Shown here piece by piece: positions 12,780 to 22,190 of a DNA stretch of 64,000 bases; position 1 is the first letter of the stretch, and the number at the start of each line of letters is the position of its first letter. The notes below the pieces were generated by a model. It had not been told where the DNA came from. It worked only from the letters and a program-made list of their open reading frames with translations, and did no database searches. The stretch covers positions 1,240,001 to 1,304,000 of the forward strand of contig JAUIRK010001051.1 in assembly GCA_030549495.1 (NCBI GenBank). The letters run 5' to 3'. Both the position numbers and the translations under genes were made by a program. The DNA is from Nectonema munidae (taxonomy: Eukaryota > Nematomorpha > Nectonematoida > Nectonematidae).

Positions 12780-14385
12780 TATTACATCGATTACAACCTA
12801 CGACACCAAGCTCCTTTCTTTCTCCACGTTATGTTTGAAAAGCCGATTGTAGGCGAAATATAATTTGTTTTTAAAACTTTGTGCCAAATAAATTGTTTAC
12901 TCTTTCGGCACACTCTGAAGAACTTTTCCTCGTGATAGTCTCCTATCAGAAGAGTAGTAAAGCAGATGTTCATATTCGGATCCCATATCAGAGCACTTTT
13001 TACTAAAAAGCCTTGAATTCAATGCTGATGATTCAATAAAATTTACTGTTTGAATAACATCTTCTATAACAATATTATGCTGAAGTGACATTTATCGAGA
13101 AGCAAGGTTTTCTCGGTGAAGAAAGCTATCTAAAACTATCAGTGGGGTAGACTTGTTTTACTCTGGCAGTAAAACTCTGACGTGCATTTAACATTGCGGG
13201 CGCTCCATCCGAACACACACTGTAGAACTGATCCCAATTATTCCTTGATGAAACTATCATCCAACTTAAAAAGATCTTCATCTGTTCTTGTTGTCTCCAG
13301 TGATTTATAGAACAGAAAGTTTTCTTCAATGTCACTTTTTCTTTGGTACCACGCATATACCAAGACCTGAGCGGTTCTAGGATAGAATGTAGAAAGAAAG
13401 AGTGGCGAAAGACATACTGTGGAAATAAAAAAGTATCGAAAAGATAAAATGGATAAAGGATTACAATTATACATCAATATAACATTAAAAACAATAAGAA
13501 TTTTATTTATCAGAAAATATATATTATGAAAATACTTTATCAATAAAAATATATTTAAAAATAATTAGAAACTTTTAAATCTGAAAGATCAAATGATTTT
13601 TGATCAGGTCTGAAAGATTCTGATTTTATTATTTTTAACAAGTATTAAAAATTTATAGAAACTTTTAAATCTTAAAGGAAGTTATAAGATTAGTAGGTGA
13701 CTAAATCTTAATTAAATTTAGACTAAATTTATCATTGCTGTTCGACACTTTGTCTTTCGACACTCTGTATTTCTAAACTATGCCTCTCGACATTCTGTCC
13801 GCAAACGGGCCTCTGAGCATCGTCAGAGACGTCAGTAGACTCATCCAACTCCAAGATAAATTTTCAACTCTCCTTGATGGCAGCCACTACCTGTTCTTTA
13901 ATGTCTTGCGACATCTCTTGAATTCTTCGGTTGATTGTGTTATCTGACAGCGGAATAGCTTTAATTTTTTTCACTGCAGCATCTCCAAGGATAGTACAAA
14001 CCATATCAAGGGCTGCTGACTTTACTAACTTTTCTCCAATTGAGTGTAGTGCATACACTTAGCAATTTTTTTGCAACAAGATAGGATGCAAGTGTTGATT
14101 GTTGAACAATATTCACTCCCTTGTGCATAGAGTTGTCTAACCGCCGACGTTTCAGTTCTTCTTCTTTCCTCTTAAAATACTCAAGATCTTTCTCTGCCAG
14201 AGGGTGTTTTCTAATGAAATGGCCCTTGAGATTATTTTCTTTAAGCGACTCGTGGCTGACCACTTCCTCACATACACGCATTGTGGTTTTTCGGTTCCAT
14301 CATAGATGAGACACGTAAATTCAGTGTTAAGAAATTCTTTTTTGTACACCCGTTTTCTGAAATAAAATATAAACTAAATTACTAG
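12780..14385 (-). mobile_element. hAT transposase relic, ZBED5/SCAND3-like
   Basis: On minus, in order: an N-terminal block (YKKEFLNTEFTCLIYDG then EKPQC) at 14349-14290; a BED-type finger remnant with HFIRKHPLAEKDLEYFKRK; IGEKLVKSAALDMVCTILGD with PLSDNTINRRIQEMS (14058-13864); the conserved SVCSDGAPAMLNARQSF (about 13240-13170); and INFIESSALNSRLF-type and RRLSRGKVLQ motifs (13091-12900). This is the order in ZBED5/SCAND3-type hAT transposases. A frameshift splits the finger just after the EKPQC block and others follow, so the copy is dead. No convincing terminal repeats were seen. Confidence 0.85.
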
Positions 14386-14779
14386 TCCACCTCTTTTGCG
14401 AACCAAACTCCCATCCATGAGGTTGGGTGTGTATCACACACACACATCGACAAACAATATAAAAGTTATTAAAAAAACTTACCAAAAATTACAATAAAAA
14501 ATGGAATTCATTTAAAAATGAAAATAGCGTATATACTAAGTTTGTAAGAGAAAAGTAAGATAATAAATCAATGGTTATTTTGCAGCTTTTTTCTTCTCTG
14601 TCTTTCTTTAAAAAAGATATGAAAATTAAAATTGGTCTATTTGCTATTTGTAAAGGTGAAACTCAGCCTTCTCTCAGCCTTGCGTTTACGTACAATATGT
14701 ATATGTCAAGAACCTGGTAGAAAAATTTTTATTATGAAAAGCTCAGCAATAGAACAACTGTAAGAGAAACATTTGACAA

Positions 14780-15640
14780 AATGACCAATTTTTTTTACAG
14801 CACATGGTATTAAGTCGGAATCTGGCTAAGCAAAATCTCCAGATGTAATTGGTACCCAGTGCGCCGAGTCATAAAACCATACCCGATGAGTTGAAAAATG
14901 TTTTCAATGAAGTCATTAAAACAGTGTGTTTCATTAAAGCAAATGCTTCACATCTTGTTTGTTTTCAATTTGAAAAACTCTTGTTGCACTCAAAGCGGTG
15001 GCTTTCCAAAAGAAAATTTTCCAAGCGATACTATTTAAAGAAATCGGGCAATTTCTGGAAGGCAAACTAGAAATGCATGTTGAATTTTCTGATTTCCGTT
15101 TTCATATATTTCTACCATTTTTAGTGAACATAATTGAATATATGAATTCCTTTAACCTTGCGCTGCAAAGAAAAGAGAACAGAGTTTGTAATAAAAAAAT
15201 GACAGCTTTTGAAATGAAGATCGAACTTTGCTCCATTTTCTAGCATATTTTTTGATGAAAATAAGATTTTAATAAAAATATCCTGGAGGCTATAAAACAC
15301 CGTGTAGCATGCCAAGAAATTTCGCTTTATTTTTTTAATCTCAAAAATTTGAAAAATACTATCAATTTATCCAAAACCCGTTTATAATCTTGATTAGTAA
15401 TCTGGCTTCAGAAGACTTCTTAATTAAAGAACAGTTTATTGATTTGGTTAATGATTGATGAGGTGTAGAACATGCTTTTCTGAAATATCTCATAGCGAAT
15501 TTTCGATTGAAATGGGAGAGTCCTATGCTTGTAAAGATTGCTCTGAAAGCTGATTTGATTTGCCACTACATATGAGTGTGATTGGAAGTGAGTAATGATA
15601 TAAAAGTTCCACATTTAGACAAAGCAGATTCCATTCATCC
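14780..15640 (+). mobile_element. second ZBED5-like hAT relic, opposite strand
   Basis: The plus strand carries SHKTIPDELKNVFNEVIKTV, a decayed RWLSKRK equivalent of the conserved RWLSRGK motif, then FLPFLVNIIEYMNSFNLALQ, which matches the domain order after the CSDG motif in ZBED5-like transposases, and a badly decayed tail to about 15640. Only the middle to C-terminal part remains. It faces away from the minus-strand relic that starts 430 bases to its left. The two are different fragments and not an inverted duplication of the same segment. Confidence 0.7.
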
Positions 15641-16039
15641 CATTGAGATTTGGATTGTTTAAATAATTTTTGAATAAACAATGGTGTCTAATTTTTAGTA
15701 CAGTAGTTTATATGTTGATTTATATTTTTTAAATGAGAATGCGAGCTATTAAAAAATTATAATTAGACCGCTAGGCCGAAAATTTTTAGAGTTTGTGAAC
15801 AACCCTTCAAGATCAACAAGGGAACAAAATTATTCATATATGATAGATCACTACTCACCAGATGTAATTAAGTCTTTATTCCTCCTTATTGCCATTTACC
15901 AGTTATTGAACTCTAACCAAGTGAAGGTTTTATACGATGACTAAAAATGGCCTCTTTTGTAAAAAAACTAAAACATTAAATAAAACGAATATCTAAGGAT
16001 AAAGATGCTATATATTTGATTTCTAGAATAAGAGACTTG

Positions 16040-16215
16040 ATTGTTTAAATTAGCCCTGTCGCCAACATCAAGTACGGTAGAGGGGGGGGGGGGCAACACT
16101 GATTTTAATGGGGCCTGGAATATAAGAAAGTGTATACATTTATATATTTCAAAGGAGTGTCAGATGGGCAAAATAAATTCCAGGGGGCCTAGCTCCCTTG
16201 CCACCCCCTCCTTAT
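16040..16215. mobile_element. poly-G-bearing DNA transposon end
   Basis: A 13-base G run near 16082 and a GGGGGCCTAGCTCCCTTGCC segment followed by ACCCCCTCC resemble the G-rich ends of a hAT subgroup seen several times in this window. No target duplication or full inverted repeat could be paired, so the limits are uncertain. Confidence 0.35.
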
Positions 16216-16725
16216 CAATGGGTTTGTTTACATTAATTAATAGGGATAAACATTTTAAGCTTTAAATTATAGAGTTCTTATATAGTTATGTGCTATAAAA
16301 AATATTCGTCTCGCTCAAAAATGCATGGGCTCTTATTCAAATGACTGGCTACATTGCTGCCTCTGATCAAATAAAACTCAAATGTGCATTACCTAAGTGG
16401 GCGTTAATGAAAAAAAGATGTTTTAAATATTCATTCTAAGACTTAACCTTAAAACAAGAAAAGTAATATCGAAAATCTACTCAGAAGATAAACAAGTCTA
16501 ATAAATACTAAGAGGTAGGGCGAGCATCGCCCCCGGATGTCAATAGAGTACAAAATTATAAGGAATTAGCTGTTGTTGATGCTTGAAAGGTTTTCATTTT
16601 GCGATTTTCATAAGGAATACAAATATTTGAGATACATTCTTGTAAAAAATAAATCAAGCAAAATTTTAAGCGGGAGAGAGTGGTGTTGATGCAGGAAGAA
16701 AGAATAAACTTCCTTTTTACATTAA

Positions 16726-17061
16726 GAATCATGCGTTAAACGGTACAAGTTAAAAGCCTTAAACGACCAATTTTATAAGGCAAACAAGGTAGGAAAGAAA
16801 GTCATCCAGAAAAAGGCAAAACTAGAAAAAGCATTAGTAGCATAGTGCGAACAACGCGAATTCTTTTTACAAATCAAAGAGTGTGAATATTGTCAAAGGC
16901 ATTACTTACTCAACTTTGAAAAAAGGTTAAAATTAAAAAAAATTGTGAAGATAAATGGAAGTTTAACTGAAGAACACCTCCATAGTTTGGCCAAGGGGAA
17001 GTTTATTAAATATAAAATTTACGTTTGTGGTAGTGGAATAAGAAATAGCAGCTCTGAATAG
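16726..17061 (+). pseudogene. unidentified basic coding remnant with one in-frame stop
   Basis: One frame reads for 111 codons, interrupted by a single TAG at 16843-16845. The peptide is lysine-rich (KRYKLKALNDQFYKANKVGK, then KECEYCQRHYLLNFEKRLK and EEHLHSLAKGKFIKYKI). It has a CxxC pair and a downstream YVCG, which could be a small zinc-binding module. Its 3' end overlaps the tail of the convergent MRPS24 transcript. I do not recognise it. It may be a decayed host exon, a retrocopy or a transposon piece; codon usage looks more protein-like than the surrounding sequence. Confidence 0.3.
17002..17007 (-). terminator. poly(A) signal of MRPS24
   Basis: AATAAA on the minus strand, about 120 bases after the MRPS24 stop codon. 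Confidence 0.5.
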
Positions 17062-17126
17062 TATCTATACTAAATAAATATCACAAAAAAATGTCACTTA
17101 CATAGTAAAAGAGAACATGACAAAAA

Positions 17127-17618
17127 TCAAACATATTTGTGAAACAAATCTTTGACGCTTTCTACAAACTGCAATTCAAGCTTGACGACGCATTTCAGAA
17201 GATTTGAAAGAAGTTCTTCGCTGTAACCGAATAAAAAGTAAATTTGCTGGATGCGTGGAATTTCTCTTATAGCCAAGAAACCAGACACATAAACGACGTT
17301 GTACCGCCTTTTGATGATGATTTCTGAAGCTTGCATCTTAGGAAATGTTCCATAGATGAACTTCCTGATCAATATATCTTCAAGGGCAATATCGCCAGCA
17401 ACAAACATGCTATCGTGTGCGTTGTGAATTGTTGACGTGTTCCACGAGTTCCACGACTTGGTGACACCAATGTTTTGCGGATAATACCATTGTTCGTAAG
17501 TCAAACCGCGAGTTCTGTTAGGGGTGCGTTTGAATCTTCCCGCCTTGATTTTTAATAAAAGTTTAGTGGTGCTGATATACCTTCTTTGGGTAAGAATCTT
17601 GGGAGAAGCACCTAGCAT
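17127..17618 (-). CDS. MRPS24: mitochondrial small ribosomal subunit protein uS3m (MRPS24)
   Basis: This encodes uS3m, a component of the mitoribosomal small subunit that works in the mitochondrial matrix. It is a complete single-exon frame of 163 codons; human MRPS24 is 167. Family blocks appear in order: AGRFKRTPNRTRGLTYEQW (residues about 26-44), VTKSWNSWNT, EDILIRKFIYGTFP, IIIKRRYN and YFLFGYSEELLS. The first about 25 residues, MLGASPKILTQRRYISTTK and onward, are basic and hydroxylated with no acid, as expected of a mitochondrial targeting peptide, which supports this ATG. A poly(A) signal lies about 120 bases downstream. No introns are seen; the gene is isolated from other host genes by transposon debris. 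It looks intact and is the most secure gene call here. Confidence 0.96.
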   Translation of the reverse strand: MLGASPKILTQRRYISTTKLLLKIKAGRFKRTPNRTRGLTYEQWYYPQNIGVTKSWNSWNTSTIHNAHDSMFVAGDIALEDILIRKFIYGTFPKMQASEIIIKRRYNVVYVSGFLAIREIPRIQQIYFLFGYSEELLSNLLKCVVKLELQFVESVKDLFHKYV

Positions 17619-17639
17619 TTTACAAGATGAACTTTCGTT

Positions 17640-19430
17640 TATGATTCAACAGGCTAAACAAAAAGCATGTTTTTAAAGACTCGAATAACTAGCCTCATTA
17701 CACAGCTAATCCAAAGACACGTTCAACATCTTTTGTAAGGAAGTGGGATTTAAATAAATGCTAATATGATCAAAATGTATTTAATTTTAATTCTACAACT
17801 ACCAGCTGCGTCAGTTGACGTCTTCCAAAGTTATAAGTCTTTTTATTTCGAGATTAAATTTTGAAACGTTGACAGTTTATTGTCCAAACATTTTTTATAC
17901 AGCACTTGCATTTAACATTTCATTTCAGTTTTTTTAATATGGTTAAAAATTTAGCCTCCAAATACTTTCTTTTCATTTTATTTATATCTTCAATAAGGAT
18001 TTTCTTTTGCTTTTTTTCCAGTAATGTTTAAAAAATTCTTCGTTTTTTTGACGTTTTGATAAAAAAATTATTTGAACATTTTAGTGTTATATTTAGTACA
18101 TAACTTGAACAAAAAATTTACTTTCAAAACAAAACATATACTGAAATATACAGCACTTTTGTCAACATTTTTTTCTTTTAGTAAATTTCACAAAATTTTA
18201 GTTGTATAGTACATACAAACTTTAATTATCCAGCGTACCTCGAAAAAACCAATATCGCTTATAAATTCATGTATAAAGCAGTGACATAAAATATATATGT
18301 GGGATAAGGATAGAATACATAATAGGTAAAAGAATGATGATATTGCTGTTGGTATGGATGAGCAGATAATGATAGAGCACGCAATGCGGTGAAATGAAAT
18401 ACTTCTTCTTTATTTTCCCAGGTTTGAAAGAGTAAAATCAATGATGTTAGACAAAAGTATTATAAAAATGAACAGTCTTAACATCCTTTATCTAATTCAG
18501 TATCAGGATATGATGGTCAATCATGCTTGGAGCGTCATTTATTTTTTTATAAATTATTATATATTTGAACTATATAAATGAAGTGGCACTGAGTCATTGA
18601 AAAAGACGTGGTTGGTTGTTGAAGATCCGTTGATGACCATTGTGGGCCAAAATTTATCTCCCAACAATTTTATTTGAATAAAGACATTTTACTTTGTATA
18701 TTTTAAACTATTGAAACAATGTCTTGTGTAATTATATCATGTTTGTTAAAAAAAAATATTTTCATTTTCATGTTCTGGTTCTTGCAATTATGCTCTAATA
18801 AAGTTGTGTTTGATTTTTTTTAGTTTTCTTGACGAACTACTTTGATATCTTATGTATTTCTATCGACTCAAAATTTCCCAAACTAGACGGTTAATCGATC
18901 GGCTAAATGCAACGAACTAACGGGTTAACAAAAAAACGGTTAATTACCATCATTAATAGCTAATCATTTAAATTTGAATATATTGAGTATAAAAATATGT
19001 TTATAACGAATTTTGGGAAATGAAAACATACAGACTAAATAAATGCAGGCAGACTTACCGGATATTACCAAAATTATATTTAAATTTATATAATGGCGTT
19101 TGTGAGCGTCGGTTCCAATTAGTGTTAAAATATTATACAAAAATAGACTTCCAGTCCTAAAGATTATAAATGGGTGAGTGGAGTCGTCAAATATTTTTCC
19201 GACACCACAACCTCAGGAAGGAGGCAGTGTTTATGCCAAATTTCGCTTTTTCATTTATTTGGTCCACGTTAGAAGTCTTCTAACGTAAAAATACTGAAAA
19301 GGTTTTCATTGTTAAAAGGTCTTAAATAACAAGAAGTGCTTTTTCACTAATCGATGTTTTACTGTATATCTGATAAATGAGGATACACTTTTGCATTTAT
19401 TCACTAGAACGCGTATATTGATAATTTCAG
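17640..19430. other. gene-free AT-rich stretch
   Basis: No open frame with family resemblance. It contains the second copy of a dispersed repeat (19140-19220) and otherwise unstructured AT-rich sequence. Confidence 0.5.
19140..19220 (+). repeat. dispersed repeat copy, partner at 7895-7980
   Basis: Shares the ordered words GACTTCCAGT, GGTGAGTGGAGTCGTC, AAATATTTTT and CACAACC with the 7.9-kb copy in the same orientation. Confidence 0.55.
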
Positions 19431-19477
19431 CAAGAATTTTATAGTGTGAAGATGAATGTGATTGAGCAAAAACCTTC

Positions 19478-19575
19478 GCCCCCCCCCCCTCCCCCCAATA
19501 ATTTTCTATAAGTAAAAGTTGCTGCTTGTTTATAAAACATGCATGATGATCGCATTATAGGATGTAATGATCGTT
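19478..19575. repeat. C-run element end, inverted partner at 50265-50330
   Basis: A C-rich run (CCCCCCCCCC T CCCCCC) is followed by AATAATTTT and then by sequence (GCTGCTTGTTTATAAAACATG, then CATGATGATCGCATTATAG) that recurs inverted near 50265-50330 (TATAATGCGATCATCATGCA). This is the end of a dispersed DNA-transposon family; its other end was not found. Confidence 0.5.
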
Positions 19576-19789
19576 CGAATACATGATAATGTAAGATAAG
19601 AGAATCAAACATCATGCCAAGCTGCTCTGAAATTCCTATCAAAAATATTTTACAAACGATGTGGGAGCTATATAATAATAATATCCATTGTTTCAATACG
19701 CACACAATAAGTAAGCAATGTATCAAAGTGCCTCTTGTAGTAGTTTTGAGCAAACACATGTTGATGATCCACCAGCTTATTCTCACCTT

Positions 19790-20105
19790 CTTCTCTCACA
19801 GTGATTCTATTTCTCTTTCTGTCTCCTTCTCTGTTTTTCTCTTCCACTTTTTCTGCTACTCAATCACTCAAGCTCTCTTCTCTCATTTTTATGGGGTGTT
19901 TTCATCGAGAAGGCACAATTGCGCCGCTTGTATGAAACTATGAGGAAAGTAGGCTTGATGCAGGATCGAACCTAAGACCCTGAGTTATCAACCCCACTAT
20001 CTAACCAACTTGACTCAAGCCCTTATTCAAGTTCTCTTCTCTAATTCAAGCTCTTTACTTTCACTCAAACTCTCTTTTCTCATTCAGCTCTCTTCTCTCT
20101 AATAT
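19790..20105 (+). repeat. CT-rich minisatellite interrupted by a SINE
   Basis: Degenerate units such as CTCAAGCTCTCTTCTCTCAT recur at 19865-19890 and again at 20020-20100. The SINE at 19891-20020 sits between them, so it inserted into an existing array or the array grew from the insertion flank. Confidence 0.6.
19891..20020 (-). mobile_element. tRNA-derived SINE, copy 1
   Basis: On minus the unit begins near TTGGTTAGATAGTGGG (Pol III A-box-like), continues through TTGATAACTCAGGGTC, which resembles an anticodon arm with GAT, and reaches GGTTCGATCC, a perfect B box. A tRNA-unrelated body (CTACTTTCCTCATAG, then CTTCTCGATGAAAAC) follows. The same arrangement recurs at 45744-45874, showing a SINE family rather than a tRNA gene. 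The acceptor stem is not intact. Confidence 0.85.
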
Positions 20106-20109
20106 GTAT

Positions 20110-21900
20110 TTAGAGTTAAATTAAAAATTATTTTATTTTATCTCATTACAAACTAGTTTTTAGCGGAATATAAGTCAATATTTTCAGAATCTTTTTTAGT
20201 GATACCAAAGTTCAACTATTCAAAAATCACAGATTTTTGGTAAAAATTTAGTTCCATCAATTTTCAGCAGAGCTAACTTCATCTTTTCAATTTTAATTTA
20301 ACAATGTTAAGAACTTTAATTAACCCGCGGGCTCTCACAATTTGAAGTTTTCATATTTTATTTTCAACTTTTTATTTTTAACATAACTTAACACCAAATA
20401 TTTTGCAAAAATGAAAATTTGTTTGTTTTTAAATGAGAAAAATAAAGTTATCAATCGTTACAATTTTATATCAATGAATATTGTCAGACTCGCGTTAAAT
20501 TTTTTTTCAACAAAGCTCACTTTAAATCTTTATCAGTATACATTTTGTAACATTTGAAAACTATTTTTTTCAAGTCAAGAAATTTTTTTCAACAATAGCT
20601 ATTTGAGAATGAATATTTTGACTAGCTATTCCGTTTAAGCAAAAATACCTTATTTTTTATAAAGGTTCGATTGCTAAATTTTATAAGTAACACTGTACAA
20701 AATTAATTAAATCATTTTTTTACGAAAATTTGTTGATATTATAATAAAAATATAATATTGAAACAAAATGTTTCAGTTGTTAAAAATGTACTTATCTATT
20801 TATAACAGATGTCAAAATTTTATTTGTGGACAGAAATATTCAAAAAAAACGCAATGATTTTCTTTTCTCGTATACTATAATTGTTATGATTTATGTTTAT
20901 TTAAATAGTTTTTTAATGATTTTGTGTTCTTAGACTTAAATAATTTTATGAAAGTGATTAAACTACCATTTTTGTATACTGATTCCTTACAATATATAAA
21001 AAATACAAGTGTTACCAAATCACCCTAGCTTTTGCTGTTTATAAAAACTTGAAAATATCATATAAACTCTCATTCTTTATGCCTCCTATTATTTTGAAAT
21101 TATTCTGAGAACAGACAGTTTGGTTTTAAAATTTAAAGATTTAAATTTAAATTTAAATTTCTCTCTTATGTTAATTATGTAGCAAATTTTTCAAAATTTA
21201 TCGTTTGACTATTTTCTGTTTGTATCATTTAACTATTTTATTTTGCTTCATAAAAAATTTATTATTACATTTTAATATTTTTTATCTTTGTTTTTGGAAG
21301 GTGGCTCGGGCAAAATTATAGTTTCACTACTTTGTGCTTGCTTGAGCAATTTAACTTTTAAGCTTGAGAAAAATGAAGTAATGCAATCTTAATTTATTGT
21401 TTGATTTTGTTTGCACAATTTTATCTTTATTTTATACCCTTTTTTAAGAGTCTAACTAACTTACACTTATTCTTATACACTAAAAAGAATGAAAAAATCG
21501 AATACCAAGTTTTCTTACTTTTGTTCTGTTTTACATTTTTGATAGAAATTACCTCAGAAAAGTTATGTAATTTGGATGTTTTTATTTATTTTTCTCAATA
21601 AAACATTTATTCTTTTTTTTTAGGAACAACTGAAAATTAATGAATGATTTTTTTCATTCAATAAAATTTCCAATTTTTTTATTGTTAATTAATTGATATC
21701 TTTACCCCTTTTCTACACATTATTTGGAGATGGTGCGCATCTATTTGAAGTGAGAAAGAAGGAGCTATATATAAATCCTCATTCATTGACGTTAAGCTTA
21801 ATAGGGTGGGGGTTAAAGTTTACATTAAGCTTAATTAAGAATGATATAGAAAAGACAAGAGAGGAGTAGGAATTCAGAAAAATTTTGTCTTCTTTTTTGA
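20110..21900. other. gene-free, very AT-rich stretch
   Basis: Unstructured except for an ATTTAA iteration at about 21138-21160 and, at 21405-21470, a weak third copy of the repeat described at 41190 (GTTTGCACAATTTTATC then ATTTTATACCC). No gene-like frame. Confidence 0.5.
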
Positions 21901-21914
21901 AGACGCTTGAAAGT

Positions 21915-21962
21915 CCGCCCCCCCCCCCCCCCCCCAATAATTTCAAGGATGTGCGCCCCTGA
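21915..21962 (-). mobile_element. hAT-type terminal repeat with C run
   Basis: A run of C, then AATAATTTCAAGGATGTGCG and CCCCTG. Read on minus this starts CAGGGGCGCACATCC, a hAT-like terminal repeat. The same end occurs at 48676 (plus) and, decayed, at about 51255-51296. No partner end with a matching 8-bp duplication (ATCCCACA) was found. Confidence 0.55.
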
Positions 21963-22152
21963 TCCCACAATGACTACACAAAATTTACCAAGTCAAATTA
22001 CCTTGTTTGTAATTCTGATTGCATCATTAACTTCTAGATTTGTTTGAAACTCAACCGGTAAACAAGTTACAAATGTTAACTTAACAAACATTGAATCCCT
22101 CTCCCACCCCTTTCATATATATATATTTTCAATGTAAAAAATGAAAGGAAAA

Positions 22153-22158
22153 TTTATT
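22153..22158 (-). terminator. poly(A) signal after the 614-codon gene
   Basis: AATAAA on the minus strand, about 33 bases after the stop codon, giving a very short 3' UTR. Confidence 0.55.
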
Positions 22159-22190
22159 GTATAAATAAAACAAAGCCACGAAAAAAATTA

